64,000 bases of DNA from Pascua guehoae (GCA_001600415.1 BCJX01000001.1:346365-410364); one strand, 5' to 3'; shown: positions 22,418-32,666, counted from the first letter of the stretch. Notes: generated by a model from the sequence alone, not told the origin. Numbers and translations are program-made.

Positions 22418-22588
22418 GCCACCTCATCCTGGGGTCTGCGGACAAGTTGGTGGACGGGGTGGCCGAATGCAGAGTGATAACTTGCCAGACTTGGCTCTGG
22501 ATGCCATTTCACTGGTGCAACTCGAACGGGGATTTACCACTACAAATAAACTGCATGTATCGTGTATTAGAGAAACAGAAAGCGTGTA

Positions 22589-24469
22589 TCAAAGTCCTCG
22601 AGCGACGTTCATTCTCCGCCGGCTTCGGGCTTGAGGGCGCAGCGCAGGGCTTTGAGCCCGCGCGCAAACGAGTTGCCCGACTTGCCCGACTTGACCATGC
22701 TGGCGGGGAGCGGGACTGGAGCCAAGTCGGCCGGAAGGACGAGGCTGGCGTGCGACCCCAAACGCTGGTTCGGGGAGGGCGAGGGCGTGGGCGAGGGCGA
22801 GGCGGTTGTGGCGACCGACGCCGATGCCATGGTTGGCCCCGTGGACGCGCCGAACGAGACGGTAAGCGAGCGCTGCGCGCCCGAGGTTGCCGATGGTACC
22901 GCCAGCGACGACGAGGGCACCAGGATGCTCTGCGGAGCGACGAGACGGCTGGTGGCGGGTGGCGACGCTGCCGGCGAGAGACCGTTGCCCGACAGCGCAG
23001 CAACCTCGTTGCGCGCCTTCGGGAGGGCGCGCGGGACACCCTCCATAGCAGCGGCGTGCTCCTTGCGGCTGCGAGGCGGGGCGGGGCGAGACGCAGCCGG
23101 AATAGCCGACTTGGACGAGGCCGTTGGTGCCGGCGACTGGCGCTGAAAGACGGCCGGTTGGAGTCGGGGCGGGCGAAGCCACGCGTGGGCCAAGGTACGG
23201 CGCCAGATTGAGGCCGGTGGCGGCGAGCGATGGGAAGGCAGCGCTCGGAAGAACGGCCGCGGTCGACGAGATCGGTGGCGAGTTGACAATGCCCGAGCGC
23301 GGCGCGGTGTTGACAACGGGGGCGGCGGCAATGGCGGTGGCGGGGGCCGCGGCAATAGCGGTGACGGGGGCGGCGGTAATGGCGGTGACGGGCGGCGGCG
23401 GAGCAGGACGAGCAGGCGGAGACCACGGTGGCTGGCGCGCAAGGGGCGTGAGCTGGACGGGCTTGATCTTGAGCTTGCCCAAGGGTACCGGTGGGGGCGC
23501 CTCGCCCAGGCGGCTCTGCAGGTCGGCGACGATAGCGAGCGCCTCTTGCACGGTGAGTCGGTCCTTTGGCCGCTTCGCGCACATCCGAAGGATCAGGGCC
23601 CTCACGTCACGCCCATAAGCGGTGGTCCAGATCCAGTGCTCGAACAGGTCGTCGCGGTCGATGCCACGGTCGGCGACTTTGTTCTGGTCCCGGTTGCCGT
23701 AGCGCACAAACAGGTCGACTCGATCGATCATGTACTTGAAGACGAGTCCGAGCGAGAACATGTCGATCGCGTGTCCGTGTGCGTCGCCGCAAAGAATCTC
23801 GGGCACCATGTTGCCGGGTGTGCCCATCATCCTGTGGTTGCCGCGGCAGGCGCACTCGTCGGTGGGAGTCCCAAATCCCCAGTCGGCCAGGACAAAGCGG
23901 CTACCGTCAGCACTCATCAGAACATTCGCAGGCTTAATGTCTTGGTGAACGACAGAAGCCTCCACAGCCGAACCAAGCGCAGTCAGGAGCTGACGAAGGG
24001 CCTCGAGGGGGCGCTCAAACGAGACGTCCCACTTGACGCCCTCCATGTCGCCACCGTCAATGTACTCAAATGCCATAATCAAAAAGTTGCCGTTCTGGCG
24101 CGCCCAGTAGAGCTCCGGAACGCCAGCCTTGCCCGACAGCTTACGGTAAGCCTTCTTCTCACGCGCAAAGGTGCGCAAGGAAGTCTGGTCCGCAATCTGA
24201 ATCTTGACCGCCGCCCGCTTGCCATCGTTGAGCTGGGCAAGCATGACGGTGCCGAACGCGCCCTGTCCAAGCTTCTTTACCATGTTAAACTGGGGCACCC
24301 AGGTACCCCAGTACTTCTGCGAGTCTCCCCCCTTCTTTGCAATCATGGCCACTGCCTTCTTCAGCTGGCCCATCTTTACCGCCTTCTGAAACTTCTCCTG
24401 TTCGACCGCCGGGTCGGCCTTAAAAAGGCTGGCGATGGCCGAGGTCGCGCGGGTGACGAACGAGAACAT
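22589..24469 (-). CDS. Divergent non-RD/DWG protein kinase, K3 (tail frameshift)
   Basis: 626 residues as read from the ATG at 24469. N-terminal FQKAVKMGQLKKAVAMIAKK precedes YWG (53-55). Then come the Gly loop GQGAFG, beta-3 Lys 89 (RAAVKIQIAD), VVHQDIKPAN with HQD at 175-177, DWG at 196-198 and DMFSLGLVFKYM. The tail (from ~345) is Ala/Pro-rich with near-perfect VTAIAAAPA repeats. Near 23,150-23,170 the family-like reading moves to another frame. That frame ends at 22609 with SFARGLKALRCALKPEAGGE, resembling the K1 C terminus; the frame open from the ATG instead ends at 22589 with an Arg/Gly-rich stretch. Either one base was lost recently, a small intron restores the frame, or the assembly is wrong. 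K3 differs from its relatives in HQD rather than HHD. Confidence 0.75.
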   Translation of the reverse strand: MFSFVTRATSAIASLFKADPAVEQEKFQKAVKMGQLKKAVAMIAKKGGDSQKYWGTWVPQFNMVKKLGQGAFGTVMLAQLNDGKRAAVKIQIADQTSLRTFAREKKAYRKLSGKAGVPELYWARQNGNFLIMAFEYIDGGDMEGVKWDVSFERPLEALRQLLTALGSAVEASVVHQDIKPANVLMSADGSRFVLADWGFGTPTDECACRGNHRMMGTPGNMVPEILCGDAHGHAIDMFSLGLVFKYMIDRVDLFVRYGNRDQNKVADRGIDRDDLFEHWIWTTAYGRDVRALILRMCAKRPKDRLTVQEALAIVADLQSRLGEAPPPVPLGKLKIKPVQLTPLARQPPWSPPARPAPPPPVTAITAAPVTAIAAAPATAIAAAPVVNTAPRSGIVNSPPISSTAAVLPSAAFPSLAATGLNLAPYLGPRVASPAPTPTGRLSAPVAGTNGLVQVGYSGCVSPRPASQPQGARRCYGGCPARPPEGAQRGCCAVGQRSLAGSVATRHQPSRRSAEHPGALVVAGGTIGNLGRAALAYRLVRRVHGANHGIGVGRHNRLALAHALALPEPAFGVARQPRPSGRLGSSPAPRQHGQVGQVGQLVCARAQSPALRPQARSRRRMNVARGL

Positions 24470-24474
24470 CGTGC

Positions 24475-24560
24475 TTGTTATTGTTATTGTTGTTGTTGTT
24501 GTTGTTTTGTTGTTGTTTTGTTTTGTTGTTGTTGCTGCTGTTGCTGCTGTTGCTGCGGTG
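24475..24560 (-). promoter_or_regulatory. CAA-rich 5' leader of K3
   Basis: On the gene strand this is CAGCAACAGCAGCAACAACA followed by repeated CAA triplets and ACAATAACAA just before the ATG. It is equivalent to the leaders of K1 and K8. Confidence 0.6.
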
Positions 24561-24655
24561 CGGCGGTATGGTGGTGAGTACAGTGGCAACATCGACGTGG
24601 AAGGGGACGGGGGTGCATGCTACGGTGGGGTGGCTGGCTCTGGCCTCAATGCAAG

Positions 24656-24725
24656 GCTCTCATTCGCTGACAACTGGACTGCATCGCATTGTCACATAAC
24701 CCTGTACTAACATGGAAGAGGTAAA
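24656..24725 (-). promoter_or_regulatory. Shared kinase upstream element (K3 copy)
   Basis: Words CTCATTCGCTGACAACTGGA, CTGCATCGCATTGTCACATA and CCCTGTACTAACATGG align with the K1 copy almost base for base. The distance to the ATG is 187-256 bp. Similarity between the K1 and K3 flanks starts about 40 bp nearer the gene and runs a little beyond the element on the far side. Confidence 0.65.
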
Positions 24726-24759
24726 CCGGCCACCTGCCGGATGGTCGACCAGGGTGGCG

Positions 24760-26320
24760 CCTGGGTGCGGAGGCAGATGCTGGAGGCGGAGGACGGAGGC
24801 GGAGTTAGGGGGCGGACGTTGGACGGGGGCCAGGCTGAAGGGCAGGCTGAGGGGCAGGCTGAGGGCAGAGGGCAGGCAGTGTCCAGCGGCAGGCGACGGC
24901 GGGCTGCCCGAGGTTCTATTTTCGCACTCTCGTTTGTCCCAGGCATCCAGTGCTGGTTCAGGACAAAACCACACTGCCAAACCAGGGACGTCGACTTGTA
25001 TGTAAACCTCTGTCCTACCGTGGGCGAAAGTGTGGGTGAGCAGCACCCAGGGCAGGAGAGCAGCGGTCACGCGGCGATACCTCCAGGCAGTGCACAACGG
25101 AAGGCGTCTGCGCGCTGTCCAAGGTGGGGTATTCCCACTTTCCAGTGTCCTAGACATCAACCTCCGGTCCAGGTCGGTTGGGTCGCGAGGATGTAGACGG
25201 TGGTACAACTGTGAGTGAGCAGCAGCAGCATCTGGGGCTGGAGAGCAGCAGCGGCGACGAGGCACAACCAGGCAGTGTACGGCGAGGGTCATGCGCCGTG
25301 TTGGCCGCCGGATATGCGCCCTCGCTTGTCGGCTACGCAGCACCCAGTATGCCCAACATGGACGGAGGGCGGTAGGCGGGTGGCCAGACAGGTCCGGATA
25401 GCGGGCTGGACTTTGCTCGCACCCAGGTGGCTTGCGCTAGTGGGGACACAAACACCGGGGTGTTCTCTGCAGCACAACACGCGATACTCACCATTTTTGC
25501 TGCACAGCAGTGACCAACTTGAACCTACCCAACGGCTCGATGTGCAACCGCAGTGCCATTCAGCACACGAGATGCATGCAACGATGTGTGTGGTGTGGTG
25601 TTGGGCATGTGGTGTGGTGGTGAATGGCTGACGGCAACCCTCAGGGTAAGGTTTACGCTAGTGAAGCCACCAACCACTCGGTTCAGGGTCCAACATGGTT
25701 GGTTGGAATCAGCTTCCCGCCAGTTGTCCGCAGTCACCCAGCGCAGTGTGGCGCGCCGCTGGGGACCCAAGTCTGCCGGCCGGCCGCCACAACCAGAGCA
25801 TGGCACCTGGGTCTGCTCTCCATCTCACATCCTCTCTGTCGTCTTTTGTGTTCCAGGCACAAATACTGCTGGTGGTAGAGAAATGCGTTTTGGGCCACTA
25901 TCGGCCACGCAGGCACGAACAGCGCACTCTGGTAAGTTACGTCATAGAATTGGATTGACGCTGGTATACGTCATGTATCCAAGCTTACAATGGCGATTCT
26001 TGTCCACAAGACAGCATGTCAATCCGGGCATTCTCCACAAAGCGCACTGCACTATGGTCATTGCCAGCTGGATCAATGCAAGCCCACAATGACCGAACAT
26101 GTGCTTGCACGCCCACTCTACACTCTACGTCTGCAGGTGCTTACTTGAAAGATAATCATAACTTTCCGCCTTGGATCCTGTGGCACGACCTACTTTGGAG
26201 ATACAAAACAAGTTGAACGTGTAACCAAGGGCTGAGGACGACTACTGTAAGTACAAACCACTCCTCACCTTCCACATGTTGGGTTGCTATGTACCCCAGT
26301 TCGAGGTGAAGTGGCGTTGC
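24760..26320. other. Gene-free flank of K3
   Basis: Apart from the shared motif above I see no gene. Short repeats such as GGCAGGCTGAGG (~24,830-24,860) occur. Open frames are short and unrelated to known domains. Confidence 0.4.
25399..25443 (-). promoter_or_regulatory. Second shared upstream motif (K3 copy)
   Basis: The plus strand reads GGCTGGACTTTGCTCGCACC then CAGGTGGCTTGCGCTAGTGG. Close versions lie before K8 (41471-41507), K9 (46411-46440) and K11 (59168-59199). It lies ~930-970 bp from the K3 ATG. Confidence 0.5.
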
Positions 26321-26326
26321 TCAATA

Positions 26327-26857
26327 CAGGTGCGTTCGCAAAAGTATTGGGATTGCCACTCTCGGTTGCGCTCACAGCCCCTTCCCAGGGCCGTGTACAG
26401 GGAGTGCAGGACATCGCTGTCATCTGGAGGGACGTGCGGGGGAGGCTTTGCTTGGTGCCACAAAGGCAGCACTCGGTGAGTACTACCAACGCTACCGGGA
26501 CCTAACATCAGGCGAGAAAACTGCTGCAGAGTGGATCACCGCCCTCACCAAATCCTGGTTGGAGGCTCTAGGCCCTTCGCAGCCTCTACGTCGCATCGTC
26601 CGAGGACTCGCGTGGCCCGTAAGCCATACTCCCGGTCCACGCGGCCACATACGCTTCCCGCTCACCCCGCGCTGGCCCCCCGTGCGTTCTTGCGTGCGGC
26701 CAGCCACAACCAGAACCGCCAGGTCGAGCTCGAGCTCGCGCCTGGCGACATAATCGCACCGCATATATTGTACCATTGCGTTGGCCCAGAGGTCACTGTG
26801 TTCAGCCCCGGCGCCCGAGCTCAAAGTGGCAGTCTCTATACGTTCCAAACGCCGTGT
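26327..26857 (+). mobile_element. Tc1/mariner-type element relic (copy D)
   Basis: The left end CAGGTGCGTTCGCAAAAGTA (TA before it at 26325-26326) and a right-type end GCGCCCGAGCTCAAAGTGGC at 26812 face each other. The outermost right bases have decayed. The interior of ~440 bp differs from copies B and C and holds no transposase. Confidence 0.5.
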
Positions 26858-27189
26858 GCTTTCAGTGCCACTGAGTGCCCAGGTCAACGTGACAATCTGG
26901 TGAGTTTGGGAATGAACCTTTACCAACATGACTTTGAAAACGAGAACCGAACAATGGTGAGAGGTTGTCGTCTTCAGTACGATTGGTATTATGTTGACCT
27001 CACTACAGCACGATGTGGCAATGATAGAACGACGCATAGACTGAATGCGCGCGCGCCAGTACAAGTGTGTCCGGAAAGTGATACTGCCGCATTGAGCTCG
27101 CGTGCACGCACACGCAGGAAACGCAGGGCACAGTACAACGAGGAAGGAAGACCAGTGCAGTGTGGTCGCCTGACAGCCGAGAGTGCCTA

Positions 27190-27850
27190 GCCACCCTGCC
27201 CTGGCCACCCCACCGTACTTGTCTGTTGTGAACTGCCTAAGGGTGCGCTGCCTCGGCCGATCCCGCCAGCTAAAGCTCTGTGGATTTTCTCGATACGCAT
27301 CCATGACCTCGCGCCTGTACTTGAGGACCATGAGATGACGACCGATGTCATTGAAGTCTGGGTACTCAAGGATGAGGCTGTACGGCTTGCACTCGGATGT
27401 AATGAACTTCATAGAGTTCGGGGCCCGAAATACGCGCCCACCTACTCGAGGCGTGGTCTTGCAACGAAATGTACCCAGCGGGTGTCACCCAGACGCACCG
27501 GGCCATATGATCGTTTAGTCGGCATTTTCGCTTCAGGTAAAGCCCGATCTCCTTCAAAAGCTCTTCTTGCTCCTTCCAATCAGCATGCACTTGGAACTTT
27601 TACTCACCTTTATGTCAGAGAACAGATTGTTGACGTCCTCTTCATCGAGCCATTGCCGGCACGGAGTCATGTCGTCTCAAGTTTCACCCGGCGCCGCATG
27701 AGGTTGCTAATGGCCACCATTTTGCGGTCACCTGGTACGTCCTTCAGGTACAGCCCAATCTCCTTCAACAGGTCCTTTTGCTCCTTTCAATCAGCATGCA
27801 CTTGGAACTTATCCTCACCTTTATGCCGGAGAACAGAGTGTCCCACTTAA
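27190..27850 (-). pseudogene. Unrecognised gene relic with a duplicated exon
   Basis: On the minus strand two copies of an exon start (LLKEIGLYLK) are each preceded by a short intron with a GTGAG donor and GCATGCTGATTG before the acceptor. The second copy follows a frame starting MTPCRQWLDEEDVNNLFSDI and runs on to SLQDHASSRWARISGPELYE. Coding-like sequence then continues in another frame (FITSECKPYSLILEYPDFND, VLKYRREVMDAYRENPQSFS), so a frameshift lies near 27,415. I recognise no domain. Confidence 0.45.
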
Positions 27851-27877
27851 ATCTCCCATGCTCCAAATCTCACGCTT

Positions 27878-28440
27878 GTGCTGACAGCCCAGATCCCTCT
27901 GGATGAGGGTCTACCTCCACTGCCTCTCGACCTGCTGTACGTTGTGTGCGACCATCTCGGGGCGACGAACGACCGGGAGTCACGGAGGGCGTTGGTCAGC
28001 ATAATGCGCACCGTGTCGTGGGCGTATTACGCTGCCGCACGGTCCCTGTACCACACCGTCGAAGTTGGACCGGATCTACTGGGCTTGGCTGAGGACATGA
28101 GAACCCAATGGGACGACGCCAAGAGAACGTGGACTGTGCGAGTTCCCCCCAAGGCTACCCGCGATGAACGACGTTGGTGCTATGAACATGACCTATGGTG
28201 TGACGTCAAAAGTGCTTCCACATCCCCCTCCGCTATCCAGGCTCCCATTGGCAAACTCGCACTGTTCCGGTATACCCGCAAGCTAATTGTCACCGACCTG
28301 ACGATCTGCGACCATCGGATGTTTTTCAACAGGCTTCATGAGGTCTACGAAAGGACACAGCCCCACACGGCGTTCAACCCGGATGGTACAACGGAAGAGT
28401 GGACGACGACCAGACCCAGAATCTTCAGCCAAGTTCGTGC
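27878..28440 (+). pseudogene. F-box-like protein fragment
   Basis: About 185 residues open with an F-box-like segment, LPPLPLDLLYVVCDHLGATN. It is followed by RRALVSIMRTVSWAYYAAAR and SLYHTVEVGPDLL, an order common at the start of basidiomycete F-box proteins. The frame has no ATG (it opens at GTG) and similarity stops near 28,430, where it meets the end of the opposite-strand zinc-knuckle fragment. I read it as a truncated relic. F-box proteins recruit substrates to SCF ubiquitin ligases. Confidence 0.5.
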
Positions 28441-28705
28441 TTGCCGACTTTCTTGCCACGTTTGCCCCGCCGCTCCTTACACCCCCTCTGCTCCTGGCAT
28501 GCCTCACACTGCAGGGGGCCCTTGCCGACATTTGGGAGTTTGATGCAAGGGCTCAGGCCCTCCTTGCCGTAACGACGGCACCGGTCCCGCCCCCGAAGCG
28601 CCACCGAATGCTCCTCATCGAGCGCAGCCTCCTCCATGTCCATGGTCACGTCGATGCCCACTTCCTCGTCAAAGTCGCCGATGCCGTCAAAGTCGCCCAC
28701 ATGTC
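28425..28705 (-). pseudogene. Cys-rich (zinc-knuckle-like) protein, C-terminal fragment
   Basis: About 90 residues: an acidic stretch (GDFDGIGDFDEEVGIDVT), then CRRYGKEGLSPCIKLPN, GPLQCEACQEQRGCKER and a basic end. The cysteine order C-x11-C-x12-C-x2-C-x5-C resembles small zinc-binding segments of fungal proteins. The upstream part is cut by the MITE-type end at 28,754, so the 5' half is missing. Confidence 0.45.
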
Positions 28706-29218
28706 GTTGGCCCGAGCGCAACGTTGTAGCCTCATGACTTTGGGGACGCACCTGTATAAGTAGATAACACGCCGCGGCTCGAGCATAGGTGCGACGGCGC
28801 GTGCGGGGCATGTGCGCGTGTCCTCACGTTTCGGAGTGGACCGATTCAGCAACAATCAGCGAATGCGGGCGACTGAGGCGGTCACGACGACCTTGGACGT
28901 GCCCACAACTATTTACCAAGACCAGAGCAGGATAGTTACACGACAGACAGTCTTCCTGACGCTCGTGTAATGTCTCCTGCATTGAAGGGGTTGCGCCGAC
29001 TCGAACTCTGTATCACCTGTTGCCAGACTGAGTACGTATTCGTGGCTCCGACGCCATGGCTGCGCTATGGTCGCTATGTGGCAGCTCGGATGTGAGAGGG
29101 TGGATAGGTGCCACTTCGGCACACCAACACTCAAAACGACAGTCTCCCACACCCCAGCCCCATCTCATATCCGGCACACTAACCTCCCAAGCCTCGAGCT
29201 AGCCTCCGGATACCATAA

Positions 29219-29344
29219 CGATCACGACCGGGCTCGAACCCGCGACCTTTTGATTACTGTGGCGTTGGAGACCGACGATGGGATCCAGACTCGATGAGGA
29301 CGTATTGGTCGTAGTCAAGCGCTGTACCATTTGGCCACGCGACC
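29219..29344 (-). tRNA. tRNA-Arg(ACG) with long intron
   Basis: Acceptor strands GGTCGCG (29344-29338) and CGTGATC (29226-29220) pair through all seven positions with two G-U pairs, and the discriminator is G. The anticodon arm reads TTGACTACGA, placing ACG after T33. An intron of ~50 nt follows before ATCAA closes the stem. The T arm GCGGGTTCGAGCCCG is well formed. The D stem has a mismatch, so the gene may be weakened. Confidence 0.7.
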
Positions 29345-29926
29345 TCTGGGGAATTGGGGGAGTAACAGAGGTGGGCCCCGGGTGCTTTGGCGAAATGGGG
29401 ATATTATTGATAATTGTTCTGGAGAGATGCGGCGTTGTGCTTGGCTGAACATAATCGACACCTGTGAGGTCCACCACTGTGACCAGGGTGTTCACGAAAA
29501 TTCACTCAGCTTTGGTGAGGCAACATAGTGGGCTGGGACCTTTCAACTATCGAAGTACCGTTGTGGGGATTGGTGTAGCTATGTTGATTTCTTGCCAGGA
29601 CTGTCAAACGTCCAAAGGGTTGCAATGGGCCATAAAGCGATGTGAACATCCAGCGTCCGCATGGAAAGCACGCCACGACTTCCCCGTGCACAAACACCAC
29701 TTGTGCCTTATAGGCCCCGGCGCTTACAACTCGATAAAACCTATGTAATATAGGACCTACAAGCTCGGCCACCACCGCAGTCAACGAGCCCCTGTGCCGT
29801 CTCGTAGACAACTCACCAATTCTCGTCGTAACATCCATAGTTTCTCTAGTAATAGCAATATTTACCCACACCATTGCAGGCCAAACTTGGTAGCTCACCA
29901 CCCTAACGCGTGCTCGATGAAGGTCA
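29345..29926. other. Gene-free stretch
   Basis: I see no supported gene. Open frames are short and lack domains. Confidence 0.35.
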
Positions 29927-30046
29927 CATGAGTAGAGGAAGACATGAGTAGAGGAAGACATGAGTAGAGGAAGACATGAGTAGAGGAAGACATGAGTAGA
30001 GGAAGACATGAGTAGAGGAAGACATGAGTAGAGGAAGACATGCAAA
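29927..30046 (+). repeat. 16-bp minisatellite, about seven copies
   Basis: The unit CATGAGTAGAGGAAGA repeats with almost no variation through about 115 bp. Perfect copies suggest recent expansion or gene conversion. Confidence 0.9.
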
Positions 30047-30134
30047 TGGAGGCATATCAAGAAACAATAGATGCATGAGTTCTCGTGTATTGTTTTGCGC
30101 ATCTGTCACTATTGGTACAGTCTATGGTTCAGAA

Positions 30135-30136
<2 letters not shown>

Positions 30137-30167
<31 letters not shown>
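30137..30167 (+). repeat. Run of 31 A
   Basis: It is preceded by CAGAAAT. It could be a simple homopolymer or the poly-A end of a retroposed transcript. No recognisable retroposed gene lies just before it. Confidence 0.9.
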
Positions 30168-30168
<1 letters not shown>

Positions 30169-30287
30169 GAGAGGAGGTCGGGGATGTGGCTGGTATACGA
30201 GCACAGTCGACAACGTTCCCCACGGATGGTACAATAGGCGGCAGGTGAGGGGCAACTTGAGTCCCCTCTATGTAGTTCTGTTGCCCA

Positions 30288-31440
30288 TCAGAATCCATGC
30301 AGCGACGACGCGTATCCCACACTTGGTCGAAAGCCGAACGTGTTTGAGGCACTAGCGAGATTTGCTCGCGCGGCCGGGGGGTTGGGGATGGTGATGGTGG
30401 ACGTGGCACCACCGTTCGTGATCGAATCGCCAGAGAGAGTGTCAATGGCGCTCGAGGGTTGGGTAATTTGATGCGCTGGTTTGGACGCGCGGGGAAGGTT
30501 GGTGGTGGGAGCGATGGGCGTCATAGCCTCGGACATGCACGTCATAGCCGTCACGCCGGGAGGTGGCACGCTGCGCGGCGGTGTCGAACCAGATTCTGGC
30601 ATGGGGACAGCTGGCAGTGCCGAAAGGACAAACCAGCATGGAGCTGGCGACCTTGGGAGCCACAGGTCGAAGGGGCGCGACGTCGATCGAGGCGGAGGGT
30701 GCAGGGGTGCGGGCGAGAATATCCAAGCTCGAGGACGCTGGGCAAGTTTTCTCCCCAGCTGGGGCCTCCAAAGAACTGCTCTGCCACCTTGGCAATGCCT
30801 GCGTCGGCACGAACCGTCTCCGTACCAGTGGTGGGCACGTGAGTGGACGCGGTGGTGTGGCCGTCCGCTGGCGCGAGGTTGGAAGGGGCGGTGGTGGTGT
30901 TCAGCGAGGTCCAGATAGACCAGTAATCGTCCATAATGTCGCCAGTGTCGTCCTCGATGGGCTCATCCCGTGGCTGAGACTGGACGCAGATCAACTCGTA
31001 CAGGCTCCAGTAATTCTCCAGAATATCACCAGAGGTCGGTTCCTCCGCCTCGCATGCAGTTGTTGCAGACGTGGCGCTCTCATCACGCGCGTCGGCGGTA
31101 CCAGTATGCGACGCGGGCCAGTTGGCGCACTTCTGGCCACCCGCGCCAGGCCCAGAAACAGTGTTGGCAACAGGAGGCGATGAGGGGCATGGGGGGAGGC
31201 TGCCAGAGCGAGTAACCGGCGTGTTAGCCGTTGCGGCAGATGTGGACGGCGCGACAGGTACGTCGCCGACAGCGGAGTGGGCGGTTGCCGGGCGGGAGGA
31301 GTCACTCATGACCGACCAAGTAAAGCTTGGTGTCGAGGCGCTGGACACGGACACGGATGAGTCGTACTCCGAGTCGGCCGAGGGCGAGAGGTTGACCCAC
31401 ACGTCATACGGGCGCAGAGGAGGAGAAGCGCTCATGGGAC
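30288..31440 (-). pseudogene. Displaced tail of kinase K4 (frameshifted)
   Basis: Coding-like tail sequence continues beyond the K4 stop in a second frame: ASPPLRPYDVWVNLSPSADS, then two copies of the YW module, SGDILENYWSLYEL and TGDIMDDYWSIWTSLN. It then moves into a third frame (SLDILARTPAPSASIDVAPL, then PNPPAARANLASASNTFGF) and stops at 30288. The family's basic C terminus is not found. Conserved tail motifs after the K4 stop imply a longer ancestral protein. Confidence 0.6.
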
Positions 31441-32666
31441 GAGGACGAGCGAGACGCGGAAGAGAGCGAGCGGGTGTGCGAGAACGCGCATTCCGACGAA
31501 GAGCACCAGCATGTCGACGACGAGCTCGGGCGCTCCGAAGAGGAGCGAGAGGGCACGGAGGAGCGGGAGTGATCCGAGACCGAGCGAGAGGGTGCGAAGC
31601 GCGAAGCGGACGGGGACTGCGCCGAGGAGACGGGGCGAGCGGAGGAAGACGACGAGCCGGCAGAGTTGTCGCACGTCGAGGGCGTCGAGTCCAGGGAGTC
31701 AACACGGGACATTGGCCGCTCAACGAAAGGGACGGGAGGGGGTGCCTCGTGCAGGCGCTGCTCGAGCTGCAGGATCCGCTCCCACACCTGCTCCACGTCC
31801 GGACGCGCCTCGAGGATGGCGTCGCACATCTCGACGATGAGCTGCTTGACGTCCATCGCAAACTTGCTCCGCCAAATGTAATGCTCAAAAAAGTCCTCCC
31901 GGTTGACTCCCGTGAGCGCCACATGGTTTGCGCCCCTGGCTCCGCGGTACCTAACCCACAAGTCCTCGCGGTCAATGAGGAACTTGAGGATGATCCCCAA
32001 GCCGAAGACATCCCTCCCCTCGTCGTGCGGCTCGGCGCAGAGCGACTCTGGCGCCAGGTAGCCGTCCGTGCCGCCGCCGCCGCAGCCCTCGCGGCATGCC
32101 TCACTGCTGACGCAAGACGACTGACCCCAATCCCCGACCACAACGCTGCCATCCTCCCTGATAAAGAGGTTGCCAGGTTTCAGGTCGTGGTGGACGAGGC
32201 CTTCGGCGTGCGCTGCTGGCACTCCCGCCAAGATGTCCTTGAATGCGTGAAAGGCGCACGCAAACCCAACCTCCCAGGTGATCCCCTCGACGTCGCCGAG
32301 GGCACAAAACTCGAGCTCGACACACAGGTGCGTCCGAGTCGCCTTCCTGTCCGACATGTAGAGCACGGCGTGGCGTCCCCTGAGCTTGCAGAGCGCGTTA
32401 ACCTCGCGGTTGAACGCGTCCACGGACACCTCGCCGTCGCGCGCGCTGACCTTGAGAACGGCCACTTTGTCCTGGGCTTTCTTCACCAGGAAAGCGCTTC
32501 CCGATGCCCCGCTGCCAAGACGGCGGACGACCGTGCACTGTGGGGCGTCGGTGCCCCAGTACACCCGCGACTCGCGACCCTGGTACTCCGCGACCTTCTC
32601 GACGGTGCTCCCCTTGTCCGTCTCCCAGGCGTCACCGAAAATCTTGGCCACCTCCTGGTCAGTCAT
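31404..32666 (-). CDS. Divergent non-RD/DWG protein kinase, K4 (tail truncated by frameshift)
   Basis: About 420 residues from the ATG at 32666 (MTDQEVAKIFGDAW). I prefer this start because the 17 in-frame residues before it are leftover C-lobe of the upstream relic K5. YWG is at 36-38, Gly loop GSGASG, beta-3 Lys 72 (VAVLKVSARD), VHHDLKPGN with HHD at 159-161 and DWG at 179-181. A Cys-rich activation segment (CVSSEACREGC) leads to APESL and DVFGLGIILKFLID. The tail is Ser-rich (SRSVSDHSRSSVPSRSSSE) and ends early at 31404, while motif-bearing tail sequence continues in other frames. No CAA leader or shared upstream element lies directly upstream; the K5 relic abuts it. Confidence 0.7.
   Translation of the reverse strand: MTDQEVAKIFGDAWETDKGSTVEKVAEYQGRESRVYWGTDAPQCTVVRRLGSGASGSAFLVKKAQDKVAVLKVSARDGEVSVDAFNREVNALCKLRGRHAVLYMSDRKATRTHLCVELEFCALGDVEGITWEVGFACAFHAFKDILAGVPAAHAEGLVHHDLKPGNLFIREDGSVVVGDWGQSSCVSSEACREGCGGGGTDGYLAPESLCAEPHDEGRDVFGLGIILKFLIDREDLWVRYRGARGANHVALTGVNREDFFEHYIWRSKFAMDVKQLIVEMCDAILEARPDVEQVWERILQLEQRLHEAPPPVPFVERPMSRVDSLDSTPSTCDNSAGSSSSSARPVSSAQSPSASRFAPSRSVSDHSRSSVPSRSSSERPSSSSTCWCSSSECAFSHTRSLSSASRSSSSHERFSSSAPV

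Larger units (their letters stand above)
27062..28754 (+). mobile_element. 1.7-kb composite bounded by MITE-type ends
   Basis: A left-type end (CAAGTGTGTCCGGAAAGTGA, preceded by TA at 27060-27061) and a right-type end (CATGACTTTGGGGACGCACC then TG, followed by TA at 28755-28756) enclose 1.69 kb. Inside are pieces of at least three unrelated gene relics but no transposase. Whether this is one element with captured genes or two independent ends is unresolved. Confidence 0.4.

Noticed and set aside
21395..24577. Plus-strand open frames of 360, 343 and 301 residues
   Set aside because: They are shadows of K2 and K3; no family similarity on this strand.
28980..29005. GACTCGAACTC resembling a minus-strand tRNA T arm
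   Set aside because: The T stem does not pair and no further arms are found.
30120..30170. Poly-A as the end of a retroposon
   Set aside because: No reverse-transcriptase or processed gene copy was recognised just upstream and no target duplication was seen; a simple homopolymer is enough.
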